A stretch of 64,000 bases of DNA from CAXXOK01 sp963675365 (GTDB lineage: Bacteria > Bacillota > Clostridia > Christensenellales > Aristaeellaceae): assembly GCA_963675365.2 (NCBI GenBank), contig CAXXVA010000001.1:806001-870000 (forward strand), read 5' to 3'. Of the stretch, positions 1-8,399 are shown one piece after another. Position 1 is the stretch's first letter; each line of letters opens with the position of its first letter. A program made the translations under genes and the position numbers. Below the pieces are notes generated by a model. That model saw only the letters and a program-made list of their open reading frames with translations, was not told where the DNA came from and ran no database searches.

Positions 1-657
1 TTTGAGCGCGGGGCGCATCAGGCGTTTGAAGTGGATATCCGCGCGGCGCTTGAAGTGGAAGTGCTGCGTGGTGGTGATGGTATAGTTGGCCGTCTGGGTG
101 ACGGAGGAGTTGGAGCCTTCGCCCTCGTAGGTGCCGTCCACCTCGCAGTCGGTTACAAAGTGCGGATAGTACACACCCTGGATGTTTTTAACCTGTTCCT
201 TGGCGAAAAACCCCTTGGGTACGAACTTTTTCTTCCCCACCCATTGGATGAAGCGGTCCACCGCCATGTCCTTGGAGATGGTAAAGGGCAGCGCTTTTTC
301 CGGCCGCAGGTCCTGGGTCAGTTTGCCCTCGAGCACGATGGGGTTGTGGCAGTAGTAGCAATGGGTTGCGACGGTGGTCTCGTCGGTGATCACGGCGCTG
401 CCGCAGCTTGGGCAGTGGTAAATTACCTGGGACGCCGCTTCGGCCTTGGGCGCGGCGGCTTCCGCGGCCTGTTCGTGCGTGTTGTCGTGTTCATGCTCAT
501 GGTCGTGTTCATGGTCGTGCTCGTGGTCGGCCGCCATGTCCAAAAGCGTTTTTTCATCATATTCACTGTCGCAGGAATCACATTTCCAGCGCTGGAGTTC
601 CGGCCGAAACCGCAAATAAGACCCGCAGTTGAGGCACTTGTAGGTTACGCCCGCCAT
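1..657 (-). CDS. TFIIB-type zinc-ribbon protein, C-terminus beyond window
   Basis: The frame starts at the ATG at 657 after an AAGAAGG ribosome site and runs off the left edge, so only 219 residues are seen. Two zinc ribbons are visible: Cys8/Cys11 with Cys26/Cys29, and Cys82/Cys85 with Cys100/Cys103. Between them lies a His-Asp/Glu run (residues 45-61) of alternating H-E/H-D that could bind metal, then an Ala/Glu linker. Proteins of this layout are usually annotated only as zinc-ribbon proteins of unknown role. I infer a cytoplasmic metal-binding protein. Its promoter and the repeat at 692-851 lie just upstream. Confidence 0.8.
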   Translation of the reverse strand, partial: MAGVTYKCLNCGSYLRFRPELQRWKCDSCDSEYDEKTLLDMAADHEHDHEHDHEHEHDNTHEQAAEAAAPKAEAASQVIYHCPSCGSAVITDETTVATHCYYCHNPIVLEGKLTQDLRPEKALPFTISKDMAVDRFIQWVGKKKFVPKGFFAKEQVKNIQGVYYPHFVTDCEVDGTYEGEGSNSSVTQTANYTITTTQHFHFKRRADIHFKRLMRPALK

Positions 658-691
658 ATCGTACACCTTCTTTAAATTAACCTATTCCTCA

Positions 692-851
692 GGGAAACGA
701 TGCATAAAACCTTGTGCTGTGCCGGGTCGAATTTTCTTCAGTTTGCGTTTGCGGGATCCGAAGTAGCAGCAGCGCTACGTCGAGGATGTCGCGGGCGCAA
801 TATGGCGGAAATACGACCGGCAGCGGACGGGGTATTTAGACAGCGTTTACC
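692..851 (+). repeat. Family A palindromic repeat, copy A1
   Basis: A ~160 bp imperfect palindrome, about three quarters identical to the copy at 61577-61736 and recognisably related to the inverted copy at 60595-60757. Shared blocks are GGGAAACGATG at the left end, GTTTGCGTTTGCGGG, the central GTAGC..GCTAC hairpin and CCGGCAGCG near the right end. It occupies most of the predicted 5' leader of the zinc-ribbon gene on the opposite strand. Unlike the other two copies, no stop codon lies at its end. Confidence 0.75.
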
Positions 852-858
852 TGACATG

Positions 859-887
859 AGCATAGCATACCCCCTATTGTAAGTCAA
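859..887 (-). promoter_or_regulatory. Sigma-A promoter for the zinc-ribbon gene
   Basis: On the minus strand TTGACT (887-882), a 17 nt spacer and TATGCT (864-859) form a sigma-A type promoter. The predicted start near 852 puts family A copy A1 inside the transcribed leader. Confidence 0.55.
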
Positions 888-919
888 TGAAACGCAGCGC
901 CGGAAAGCGTTTGTTTGAC

Positions 920-948
920 TTGCGGTAACCCCATGAGTTGAGTATACT
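920..948 (+). promoter_or_regulatory. Sigma-A promoter for the HAD/phosphoesterase operon
   Basis: TTGCGG (920-925), a 17 nt spacer and TATACT (943-948) lie 30 bp before the ATG at 978. The first three genes on the plus strand are closely spaced and would share this promoter. Confidence 0.55.
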
Positions 949-977
949 GGAACTACACTGACGAAAGGGCCGCACCT

Positions 978-1655
978 ATGCTTCAAACCTATGCGCTTTT
1001 TGATTTTGACGGCACGCTGATCCACGGAGATTCCATCATTCTGTTTATGCGGTATCTGTGGCGGCATAAGCTGTGCACGGTTTTGGATTTGTTCCGCTTC
1101 GTGGTCGCGGGCGGACTGTTTACCTTCCACCTGCTCTCGCCCAAACAGGCCAAGGAAATGGGAATGCGCTTTTTAAAGGGCCGCAGCCGCGCGGAGCTCG
1201 CGCAGATGGCGGAAGACTTCTGCGAAACGGTGCTCAAACCACGGCTGTACCCGCAGGGTCTTGAAGCGATCCGCAGACATCAGGCGGCGGGCGAACCGGT
1301 GTTGATCATCTCGGCGTCGCCGACGTTCTACCTGGAACCGCTCAAGCCAATGCTCGGTCTGGAAGAGGTGCTGGGCACCAAGTTTGCAACCGACGCACAG
1401 GGGCGTTTTACGGGAGACATTGTCGGGATTAACTGCCGGGGCGACGAAAAACCCATCCGTATCCGGGAATACCTGACCGGAATCGGCAGGGAACTGGACT
1501 ATGAAAGCTCGTCCGCCTACGGCAACAGCACGCACGACCTGCCGATGCTGAAACTATGCAAACACGCCTATGCCGTTGGCCCGAATAAACGCATGCGAAG
1601 AAAGCTCAAAGCCCTGGACGGCGTCGCCGTCGCCAACTGGAAGGAGACGCGATAG
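978..1655 (+). CDS. HAD superfamily (IB) phosphatase
   Basis: The 225-residue protein carries all HAD motifs: DFDGTL with nucleophile Asp9 and acid Asp11, motif II Ser112 (ISAS), Lys158, and the Mg-binding GNSTHD at 182-187. The helical cap between motifs I and II and the overall length match the IB group (SerB/CicA-like phosphoserine-type phosphatases). The substrate cannot be read from the sequence. It begins a three-gene set; the next start is 2 nt after its stop, whose ribosome site AAGGAG lies inside this gene. Confidence 0.85.
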   Translation: MLQTYALFDFDGTLIHGDSIILFMRYLWRHKLCTVLDLFRFVVAGGLFTFHLLSPKQAKEMGMRFLKGRSRAELAQMAEDFCETVLKPRLYPQGLEAIRRHQAAGEPVLIISASPTFYLEPLKPMLGLEEVLGTKFATDAQGRFTGDIVGINCRGDEKPIRIREYLTGIGRELDYESSSAYGNSTHDLPMLKLCKHAYAVGPNKRMRRKLKALDGVAVANWKETR

Positions 1656-1657
1656 AC

Positions 1658-2359
1658 ATGCGACTGGCTGTGATCGCCGATCTGCACGGCAACCGCCCGG
1701 CAACCGTTGCGCTGGAGCGCGACCTCAAACGCGTCCGCCCGGACAAGATCTATTGTCTGGGCGATATCGTGGGCAAAGGCCCGTCCAGCGATTTCACCTT
1801 CGACTGGGCAATGGCAAACTGTGATCTGGTGCTTGGCGGCAACTGGGATATTTTCATCGGGTATAAATCATTCGAGCCGGACAGTTTTTACTGGCAGCAG
1901 CTTGGGGAACAGCGTATGACCACGCTCAGGGATCTGCCGCTGGAGACGACCGTCACGCTGTCGGGCCGCAGCATCCGCCTGTTCCACGGCCGGCCGGTCA
2001 TGCGGCATCTGCTCCACGCCCACGATAAAAAGGAAGACCTGCTTCCCTTGTTTACCGACGAAAGCGGCCTGCTTTGCGGCGTCGCGGGCTATGCCGACGC
2101 GCACCGCCAGGCGCTGCGCTCGGTGGAAAACCACACCCTGTTCAACTGCGGCAGCGTGGGCAACGCCCTGGGCGTCCCCGCATGCTGCTATGCCATACTC
2201 GACGGCGATCCGGACGATCCATCCGCGCCGTTTGCCATCCAATTGCTCCAGCTCCCCTACGATCGCGACCAGGCCGTGCGCGACGCCGAGGCCATGCCCG
2301 ACGTGCCCCGCATCGACGCCTACATCAACGAAGTGAAAACCGGTATCTACAGCCGCTGA
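1658..2359 (+). CDS. Calcineurin-like metallophosphoesterase with altered motifs
   Basis: This 233-residue protein has the metallophosphoesterase order DxH (Asp8, His10), GDIVGKGP (Asp36), GN-x-D (Asn62, Asp64) and His110. Two conserved His sites are changed: GNHD reads GNWD (Trp63) and the final GHTH region reads GYADAH (144-149). Family members hydrolyse phosphomono- or diesters with two metals. The missing ligands suggest weakened or altered activity, which is inference. It sits 2 nt after the HAD phosphatase, so the two probably act in one operon. Confidence 0.8.
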   Translation: MRLAVIADLHGNRPATVALERDLKRVRPDKIYCLGDIVGKGPSSDFTFDWAMANCDLVLGGNWDIFIGYKSFEPDSFYWQQLGEQRMTTLRDLPLETTVTLSGRSIRLFHGRPVMRHLLHAHDKKEDLLPLFTDESGLLCGVAGYADAHRQALRSVENHTLFNCGSVGNALGVPACCYAILDGDPDDPSAPFAIQLLQLPYDRDQAVRDAEAMPDVPRIDAYINEVKTGIYSR

Positions 2360-2376
2360 AAACAAAGGGAATTCAC

Positions 2377-2664
2377 ATGAAGATCATCGCCATCGAAAAA
2401 GAACTCAAGTCGGTTTCCGGCGACAACGCCGCCGCGCTGTACAGGGCCGAAGCCAAACAGGTTTACTCTCTCTACCTGCGCGACGCCCTGCGCGAAATCT
2501 ACCTGACCGAACAGCACTGCGCGATCATTATTCTTGAATGCGCGGATATGAAAGAAGCCAAACAGCTCCTCGCCACCCTGCCCCTCGTCCAATCCGGCAC
2601 AATCGTCTTCGATCTTCACGAGCTGCATCCGTACAAGGGCTATGGGCGGTTGATGGAGGAATAG
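2377..2664 (+). CDS. Small ferredoxin-fold (YCII/muconolactone isomerase-like) protein
   Basis: A 95-residue protein starting at the ATG at 2377, 7 nt after AAAGGGA. A longer upstream frame exists, but it overlaps the phosphoesterase in another frame and lacks a ribosome site. The pattern MKIIAIEKEL, LREIY, AIIILEC, ATLPLV and HPYKGYGRL resembles small alpha-beta barrel proteins of the YCII/muconolactone isomerase type, some of which are loosely labelled superoxide dismutase. Its reaction is unknown. It is the last gene of the operon and is followed by a strong terminator. Confidence 0.75.
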   Translation: MKIIAIEKELKSVSGDNAAALYRAEAKQVYSLYLRDALREIYLTEQHCAIIILECADMKEAKQLLATLPLVQSGTIVFDLHELHPYKGYGRLMEE

Positions 2665-2672
2665 CAAAATTT

Positions 2673-2704
2673 AAAACAGCCGCGAACATCGCGGCTGTTT
2701 TCGT
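2673..2704 (+). terminator. Intrinsic terminator after the 978-2664 operon
   Basis: A perfect 13 bp stem AAAACAGCCGCGA / TCGCGGCTGTTTT with an ACA loop, followed by TCGTT. It is A/T-flanked on both sides, so it may also act on leftward transcripts. Confidence 0.85.
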
Positions 2705-2738
2705 TATCTTCGTTCTATCTTTACCGTACCCGTTGGAT

Positions 2739-2861
2739 GGCCTGTTCAAAATGCCTTAGCTGCTAGGAAACAAATCGGCAAGGAGCTGAGCGTACTCGTG
2801 ATGTACGTGATGCGACTTGCCGATGCAGTTGACACCGCAGATGAGGTATTTTGGGCAGGCC
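2739..2861 (+). repeat. Family B structured repeat, copy B1
   Basis: The ends 2739-2756 and 2844-2861 form an 18 bp stem with no mismatch if G-U pairs are allowed; read on the minus strand those pairs become A-C mismatches. A second perfect 9 bp stem joins 2774-2782 (ATCGGCAAG) to 2816-2824 (CTTGCCGAT), with the conserved inner GTAC..GTAC hairpin inside it. The last base is the first base of the stop codon (CTA) of the leftward MBL gene. Confidence 0.85.
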
Positions 2862-3730
2862 TAAGACAAATCAACAGGTAAATCACTATCCACAAAGGGA
2901 TCGTTGGGATCCTTTGGCGTATGCTTTGGCGTATAGGCGCTTTGCGGCGGCATATCGGTCAGATCCTTTGGGGGCTCGACGATATGGACGTCGATGTAGT
3001 TTTCAGAATAGGTAATGGTCGCGGTCTCGCCCGGATGGGTGATGGCGATCACCTCGGTGTGCTGGGTGCTGGCGCGGCGGGCAAAGTCCACGGCAACCTC
3101 GGGGCGCTCCTGCCAGTGCATGGGGATGAACAGGCGGGGCTTTTTGGAGAGGATGAAGTGGTTGGCGCCCGCATCGTACATCATGCCCTGGCGCGGGTCC
3201 ACGGGGAACATCGCCAGGTCGATTTCATCGGCCGGGATGGGGTCGCACGCCTTATAGAACGCCTCTTCAGCGGCTTCGATCTCGTGCAGGGTGCTCTCCT
3301 GCCGCCAGTGCCACAGGTTCAGGTCGCCGGCGTGGAATATTTTCATTCCGTAGGCGGTCACCAGGAAACTGACGCCAAGGTCCGTGGAATCAAACGCGGA
3401 GACGCTGATGTCCTTGGTGAGCTCGAGGGTTTCCAGCGGGCTGATACGCTTGCCGCGCTTGCCGATGGGAAGATCCGAGGACACGATATAGTTGATGTCG
3501 GGGAGTTCTTCCCGCCATTCGTACACCACAGGGTCCAGGTGATCGGCGTGGACGTGGCTTACAAACACGTACACTTCTTCAAAAACCGACAAAATTTTGG
3601 TGTTGAGCTGGCCGACGGACGACAGCTGCCGCCGTTCGCCCTCCCAGTAATCAAACACCAGCAAGGCGCTGCCTACCTGCACGGAAAACCCGCTGTTGTG
3701 ATGATAGGTTACCTTGAGCTGCTTTTCCAT
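2861..3730 (-). CDS. MBL-fold metal-dependent hydrolase (UlaG-like)
   Basis: The 289-residue protein has the metallo-beta-lactamase motif HVHADH (His59, His61, Asp63, His64) and a later HAGDLNLWHW strand carrying the bridging Asp. The spacing and the N-terminal YHHNSGF resemble the UlaG/YtnP-like branch of cytoplasmic Zn hydrolases. The substrate is unknown. The last ~40 residues are Pro/Asp-rich and look disordered. It is a single gene with a strong promoter and a ~150 nt leader. Its stop codon overlaps repeat B1. Confidence 0.8.
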   Translation of the reverse strand: MEKQLKVTYHHNSGFSVQVGSALLVFDYWEGERRQLSSVGQLNTKILSVFEEVYVFVSHVHADHLDPVVYEWREELPDINYIVSSDLPIGKRGKRISPLETLELTKDISVSAFDSTDLGVSFLVTAYGMKIFHAGDLNLWHWRQESTLHEIEAAEEAFYKACDPIPADEIDLAMFPVDPRQGMMYDAGANHFILSKKPRLFIPMHWQERPEVAVDFARRASTQHTEVIAITHPGETATITYSENYIDVHIVEPPKDLTDMPPQSAYTPKHTPKDPNDPFVDSDLPVDLS

Positions 3731-3888
3731 CCAAAGCCTCCGTTATCATGAAATGAAGCCGTAATACTCTGTGGGATCGTCGTGCAAACATTGCGGAACT
3801 ATGACTATCCGTCCAGCCAGCCGTTCAGCGCCGTGAGCCCTTATGAAACCGTTACTATCCCGTGAGCTTTTACAGGTATTTCGGTGCG

Positions 3889-3917
3889 ACTATACCACAT
3901 ATGATACATTATGTCAA
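3889..3917 (-). promoter_or_regulatory. Strong sigma-A promoter for the MBL gene
   Basis: On the minus strand TTGACA (3917-3912), a 17 nt spacer and TATAGT (3894-3889). This implies a ~150 nt untranslated leader before the ATG at 3730, in which I see no clear riboswitch. Confidence 0.75.
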
Positions 3918-4018
3918 TACTTATGCCACATCTTGTAATATCTACTCTATATTTTCGTTATAGTTACAGGGTTTTCCAATTGTTTCACGCCGCGCGGCTG
4001 TCGCCGGCTTGCCCGGTA

Positions 4019-4027
4019 TGCTATAAT
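4019..4027 (+). promoter_or_regulatory. Extended -10 promoter for the nucleotidyltransferase operon
   Basis: TG-C-TATAAT at 4019-4027. The -35 region is poor (CTGTCG), so the extended -10 probably compensates. AAAGGAG precedes the ATG at 4081. Confidence 0.55.
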
Positions 4028-4080
4028 GGGGCGGTAGTTTAAAGATCACACCACGTCTTGCGCGCAAAGGAGCATGCACT

Positions 4081-4998
4081 ATGAGCAAAGGCCCGATTTT
4101 ACTCATCATGGCGGCGGGCATGGGCAGCCGCTACGGCGGCCTGAAGCAGATGGACCCAGTCGGCGTGCACGGCGAGTTCATCCTCGATTATTCGCTGTAC
4201 GACGCCAAGCGCGCCGGGTTTGAACGCGCGGTGCTGGTCATCAAGCGCGAAACCGAGCCGGACTTCCGGGAGTTTCTTTTGTCCCGCGTCAAATTTCCGG
4301 TGTCGTTTGCGTACCAGGAGCTGACGGACCTCCCGGCGGGCTATACCCTGCCGCAGAAACGTATGAAACCCTGGGGCACCGCCCACGCGGTGTACGCCGC
4401 GCGCGAGCAGCTGGACGCGCCCTTTTGCGTAATCAACGCCGACGATTTTTACGGCGCGGAATCCTTCAAGCTCGCGGCAAAGCACCTTCGCTCCGTGACC
4501 ACGGACGACGACTTCGCCATGGTCGGCTATTTGCTGAAAAACACGCTCAGCGACACGGGGTCCGTCGCGCGCGGCATCTGCAACGTTTCCGGCGACGGGA
4601 TTTTAGCGTCCATCACCGAGCGCACGCATATCATCTCCACCGTGGACGGCCCGCTGATGACCGAGGACGAGCAGACCTATACCCGCCTGAGCGCGCACGC
4701 CGTGGCGAGCATGAACATGTGGTGTTTTCCGCAGGCGATGGCAGGCTATCTGAAAGATTTACTGCCCGCGTTTTTGGACAAGGCGTTCAAAGACAACGTG
4801 GAAAAAGCCGAGTTTTTCCTGCCGCAGGCGGTGGATACGCTGGTCAAGCAGGGGCGCGCCCGCGTGAAGGTATACGAAAGCACGGAGCGCTGGTACGGCG
4901 TGACCTACAAGCAGGACCGCCCGACGGTGGAACAGGCGCTGAAAGCTTTCGCGAAGGACAACGTATATCCTCAAACGCTGTGGGGTGAACAGGACTGA
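4081..4998 (+). CDS. Sugar-phosphate nucleotidyltransferase family protein
   Basis: The 305-residue protein opens with the nucleotide-binding signature AAGMGSRYGGLKQ (residues 11-23), as in UTP/dTTP:hexose-1-phosphate transferases, and has the metal-binding INADD motif. Such enzymes make NDP-sugars for cell-wall or exopolysaccharide synthesis. It diverges from GalU and RmlA, so the sugar and nucleotide cannot be named. Its TGA shares one base with the ATG of the VanY-type peptidase, which suggests translational coupling and a shared cell-envelope role. Confidence 0.8.
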   Translation: MSKGPILLIMAAGMGSRYGGLKQMDPVGVHGEFILDYSLYDAKRAGFERAVLVIKRETEPDFREFLLSRVKFPVSFAYQELTDLPAGYTLPQKRMKPWGTAHAVYAAREQLDAPFCVINADDFYGAESFKLAAKHLRSVTTDDDFAMVGYLLKNTLSDTGSVARGICNVSGDGILASITERTHIISTVDGPLMTEDEQTYTRLSAHAVASMNMWCFPQAMAGYLKDLLPAFLDKAFKDNVEKAEFFLPQAVDTLVKQGRARVKVYESTERWYGVTYKQDRPTVEQALKAFAKDNVYPQTLWGEQD

Positions 4999-6269
4999 TG
5001 AAATGGCTCCGCGGCCTGCTCTGGGCCGCTCTAGCGCTGCTGCTGATCGGCATCGGCGTCATGGCTCCGCGCGCGCTGGACGCGTACAATACGCTGACCA
5101 TCGAGCGCAGCGCTACGCCGACGCCGACCGCCGATATTTCCAGCATGCTCAATGTGACCATCGACCCCAACAACACGCCCGCGCCGACCGCGCTGGTGCT
5201 GAAACGCGGCATGCAAAACGACGCCGTAAAAAAAATGCAGCAGGCCTTAAAGGACCTGGGTTATTATAACGGCGTCGTGGACGGGCAGTTCGGCGACGCG
5301 TCGGCCGAAGCCGTCATACTCTTTCAGGCGCAGCACGGGCTGTCCGCCGACGGACTGGCGGGCACCGATACGCTGTCGCTTTTGTATTCCAGCAACGCCG
5401 AAACCTATGTGCCCACGCCAACGCCCACTTCGACGCCCTCGGTGATCCGCAAGGGCGAGCATTCCGATCGCGTGACCGCCGTACAGGAACGCTTAAAGGA
5501 GCTTGGGTATTACACAAGCGAGATCGACGGGCAGTTCGGCAGCGGCACCGAAGAGGCCGTGCGCCTGTTCCAGCGCCAGAACGGGCTGGACGTAGACGGC
5601 ATTATCGGCAGCCAGACCCTGGCCGCCGTGATGGACCCGGACGCCGCCATGATCACCGTCACCCCGACGCCCGATCCGGCGACGCTGCCGGTGCTCGTCA
5701 ACCGCGATAACCTCCTGCCGGAAAGCTACATACCGGACAGCCTGGTGCTGCTTCGCAACGTCCTGCCAAGCTCGCTGGTCTACGTCAAGGGCAGCGAGAT
5801 CGAGGGCACGCCCGAGGCCGCCGACGCGCTCAAGCGAATGTTCCAGGCCGCGGCCAACGACGGCATTACCGACTGGCAGATCAGCGCGGGCTACCGCAGC
5901 TACGCCTACCAGAAAAAGCTGTTCGACGATTCGGTGGACGAGTTCATGGCAAGCGGCTCCTCGTACGCCAACGCCGTCAGCTCCACCCGCCTGACCGTAG
6001 CCGATCCCGGCGCGAGCGAGCACCAGCTTGGCCTGGCGTTTGATATCACGGTCGCCGATACCATTTTCAAAGGCACGCCCCAGCAGCTGTGGCTGGAAAA
6101 AAATTGCTGGGACTACGGCTTCATCGTGCGCTACCAGGACGACAAGGAGGACATCACCGGCTACCTCGGCGAGGACTGGCACATCCGCTACGTCGGCCTC
6201 CCCCACTCCCTCACCATGCTCAACCACAACTGGGCGCTGGAGGAGTACATCGAGGCGAATACGCCGTAA
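4998..6269 (+). CDS. Peptidoglycan-binding D-Ala-D-Ala carboxypeptidase (VanY-type)
   Basis: The 423-residue protein has an N-terminal membrane helix (5-23), a Thr/Pro linker, two PG_binding_1 domains (about 66-130 and 148-212, each with LKxLGYY..DGQFG), another Thr/Pro linker, and a VanY domain with zinc ligands His342, Asp349 and His395 (SEHQLGLAFD, EDWH). It should trim stem-peptide D-Ala from peptidoglycan outside the cell, anchored by the helix and held to wall by the repeats. It overlaps the nucleotidyltransferase by 1 nt. Confidence 0.88.
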   Translation: MKWLRGLLWAALALLLIGIGVMAPRALDAYNTLTIERSATPTPTADISSMLNVTIDPNNTPAPTALVLKRGMQNDAVKKMQQALKDLGYYNGVVDGQFGDASAEAVILFQAQHGLSADGLAGTDTLSLLYSSNAETYVPTPTPTSTPSVIRKGEHSDRVTAVQERLKELGYYTSEIDGQFGSGTEEAVRLFQRQNGLDVDGIIGSQTLAAVMDPDAAMITVTPTPDPATLPVLVNRDNLLPESYIPDSLVLLRNVLPSSLVYVKGSEIEGTPEAADALKRMFQAAANDGITDWQISAGYRSYAYQKKLFDDSVDEFMASGSSYANAVSSTRLTVADPGASEHQLGLAFDITVADTIFKGTPQQLWLEKNCWDYGFIVRYQDDKEDITGYLGEDWHIRYVGLPHSLTMLNHNWALEEYIEANTP

Positions 6270-6278
6270 GGACGTTAC

Positions 6279-6362
6279 ACTTCTCTTTTTGGAAAAAGAG
6301 AAGTATGCAAAAGGAAACCACTTTTTAGGCATTAACAATGGCCACGCAGTAAGCGTGGCCAT
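6279..6362. terminator. Two hairpins between convergent genes
   Basis: A perfect 12 bp hairpin (6279-6290 with 6293-6304, loop GG) and a perfect 10 bp hairpin (6338-6347 with 6353-6362) lie between the convergent VanY gene and the leftward hypothetical gene. Neither has a long T run after it, so they are probable but not textbook terminators. Confidence 0.55.
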
Positions 6363-6381
6363 CTTACGATTGCAGCTTTCG

Positions 6382-7461
6382 TTATTGAAGCAGTGGAGCC
6401 AGGGCTGCTACAATCAGGGATAGAATCGCAATGATAAACGCACCCGCCGCATATTTCAGGCTTTTTCTCTCCAGCGCATGAATTTGATTATCACTGGTTT
6501 TTCCACCGAGGGAATTCAGAAAGTGCTCCCAGAGCTTTGTGAGTTCATTCTCGCCGATCACATTATATTGTTCAATATTTTCTGCCAGGTTATCAGAAAA
6601 CACGCATTTGTTGTTTGTATCGTCGATTTTTTCCCCATACAGACAGCATTGGTAGATCGCGTTGATCAAATCAACTTTCAGATCGTGCCCTATATTTTCG
6701 TCGGCATAAATCATGATGCCGGGAATGCTGATGCGAACCATATACTGCTTTTTGGTGTGCCAAAGCGTCGGCTTGGCGGATTGGAAAATGTTGAACATCA
6801 GCGATCCGAGCTTGTCCGATATATGCTCCGGCCCGTACTTCTTCCCGTTGCATATCATCATACCGTAGCTGTAATAGGATAAAATTCTCCCCTCGGGGCG
6901 AATTCCGTTTTCAGCGGCGCCGATAGATTGGTTGAATTCGTCAATCATGATTTTTAGAAGCGCGCGATAGTGCTCCCACACGATACCTCTGACCTTGCGG
7001 GGGGCAATTTTGCATTTTTCCCTAAAACGGAAAATATACCGGAAAATCACCCGGTGGTGATACCAGTAAATCTCCGTATGCGCATCGGAGAATTCGTCCT
7101 TAGGCGGCTTTGGCGCGGCTTTGGGCTTTTTATCATTCTTCTTTTTCTTTTTGGGAGGAGCCTTAGGGTCCGGCGTTTCCGCTATGCGGCACGCGGCGAT
7201 AATCTGGCTCTTTAAGGAATCCAGATCCGCCTGTACACGGGTAAGTTTATCCTTATCTTCCTGCGATGCCCGCGTATCGGTCTGCCCCTGCTCCCATAAA
7301 TTATACTCAAAATGGTCGTATTCTCCGCTGAGATACTCCGCGTTTTTAATAAAATACCGATCTGCAATCGTATTAATATGATTTAATTCATTTCTGGTAA
7401 ATACTACTTTATCATCTTGAAACTTTAAAAGAACGGGTATGTAGATTTCGATATCATACAT
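6382..7461 (-). CDS. Hypothetical tail-anchored protein
   Basis: I do not recognise this 359-residue protein. It has a soluble N-terminal part, a Lys/Pro-rich linker near residues 98-118, a middle region rich in aromatic and basic residues, and one hydrophobic C-terminal helix (about 339-357) ending LLQ, so it would be anchored with the bulk in the cytoplasm. GGAGGA lies 9 nt before the ATG. Its base composition is more AT-rich than its neighbours, hinting at transfer. It follows the SDR gene by 23 nt, so the two are probably cotranscribed. Confidence 0.65.
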   Translation of the reverse strand: MYDIEIYIPVLLKFQDDKVVFTRNELNHINTIADRYFIKNAEYLSGEYDHFEYNLWEQGQTDTRASQEDKDKLTRVQADLDSLKSQIIAACRIAETPDPKAPPKKKKKNDKKPKAAPKPPKDEFSDAHTEIYWYHHRVIFRYIFRFREKCKIAPRKVRGIVWEHYRALLKIMIDEFNQSIGAAENGIRPEGRILSYYSYGMMICNGKKYGPEHISDKLGSLMFNIFQSAKPTLWHTKKQYMVRISIPGIMIYADENIGHDLKVDLINAIYQCCLYGEKIDDTNNKCVFSDNLAENIEQYNVIGENELTKLWEHFLNSLGGKTSDNQIHALERKSLKYAAGAFIIAILSLIVAALAPLLQ

Positions 7462-7484
7462 AATGTCATTCCTCCAGGTCGGTC

Positions 7485-8195
7485 CTAAACACCTCTTCCG
7501 CCGTCAACTTTAATACTATCGCCTGTAATATAACTCGCCCGTTCTGAAATCAGAAACAGCACCGCGTTTGCAACATCTTCCGCCAGGCCGAGTCTTTGAA
7601 GCGGAATTTTTTCGATTGCCTTTTGTAAAACCTCGGGATCGCTGAAAACTTTCTCGTTCATCGGCGTATCCATGGCTCCCGGCGCGACCGCATTGACGCG
7701 GATACGGTACTTTGCCAGCGCCAGCGCCATTTCTTTGGTAAAAATAGTGACAGCCGCTTTAGACGCGTCGTAATGGTATTTATCCAGCCTTGCACTGTTA
7801 TGATGCAGCGAGGTGATGTTGACGATGTTGCCCTGCCGGGATTCTTTCAAAAGCGGCAGCAGAATTTTGGTGCACAGGAAAACCCCATGGAGATTCACGT
7901 CGATGACCCGCTTCCATTCATCGAACGACAATTCCTCAAACGGAGTGATATATTGAATCGCCGCGTTATTGACCAGCACGTCGCAATGCCCCTGTTCGCG
8001 TTTGACGGTTTCAAAAAGCGCCAGCACGTCCGTTTCCTTGGAAACGTCGCACGAAACATACTTTATATTGGATATACTCTCATCCGTTTTGAGGATATCG
8101 GCGGCATAAACCATGTAACCATGCTCCGCCAACTGCAGCGCGATCGCATTGCCTATCCCCATCGCCGCGCCGGTTACCACCGCTGTTTTTTTCAT
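7485..8195 (-). CDS. SDR-family NAD(P)-dependent oxidoreductase
   Basis: The 236-residue classical short-chain dehydrogenase has the cofactor motif TGAAMGIG (8-15), NNAA, catalytic Ser (NITS) and YDASK, and the C-terminal GDSIKVDGG. Asp in YAADI after strand 2 favours NAD(H) over NADP(H). The substrate is unknown; glucose dehydrogenase-like and 3-oxoacyl reductase-like proteins share this pattern. It is the first gene of a two-gene operon with the tail-anchored hypothetical protein. Confidence 0.85.
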   Translation of the reverse strand: MKKTAVVTGAAMGIGNAIALQLAEHGYMVYAADILKTDESISNIKYVSCDVSKETDVLALFETVKREQGHCDVLVNNAAIQYITPFEELSFDEWKRVIDVNLHGVFLCTKILLPLLKESRQGNIVNITSLHHNSARLDKYHYDASKAAVTIFTKEMALALAKYRIRVNAVAPGAMDTPMNEKVFSDPEVLQKAIEKIPLQRLGLAEDVANAVLFLISERASYITGDSIKVDGGRGV

Positions 8196-8318
8196 TGCGT
8201 CTCCTCATGATTCGCTAAAGGAAGTCCGCTGCGCCGCCCGGCATACTGTATAGGGCTGCAGTTTCTCATGCTTCCATTCCGTGTTTTCATTGGGTTTTCA
8301 AGCCCTGTAATCAAAATG

Positions 8319-8369
8319 ATCATATCGCATAAGCCAAAGCGTGTCAATGCCGCCGCTTGCGGTTGACAC
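8319..8369 (-). promoter_or_regulatory. SDR promoter with a 7 bp inverted repeat at its -35
   Basis: On the minus strand TTGACA (8347-8342), a 17 nt spacer and TATGAT (8324-8319). GTGTCAA (8341-8347) and TTGACAC (8363-8369) form an inverted repeat with a 15 nt spacer that includes the -35 box, a possible operator. Confidence 0.6.
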
Positions 8370-8399
8370 AGTCGTTTCATATTGATAAGCAGGCTAGCT

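Noticed and set aside
700..882. Short frames inside repeats A1, A3 and around B2
   Set aside because: Similar peptides appear only because the repeats are similar; no ribosome sites, and reading frames differ between copies.
2921..3751. Long + strand frame opposite the MBL hydrolase
   Set aside because: GC-rich shadow frame; the opposite strand has the MBL motifs, a promoter and a ribosome site.
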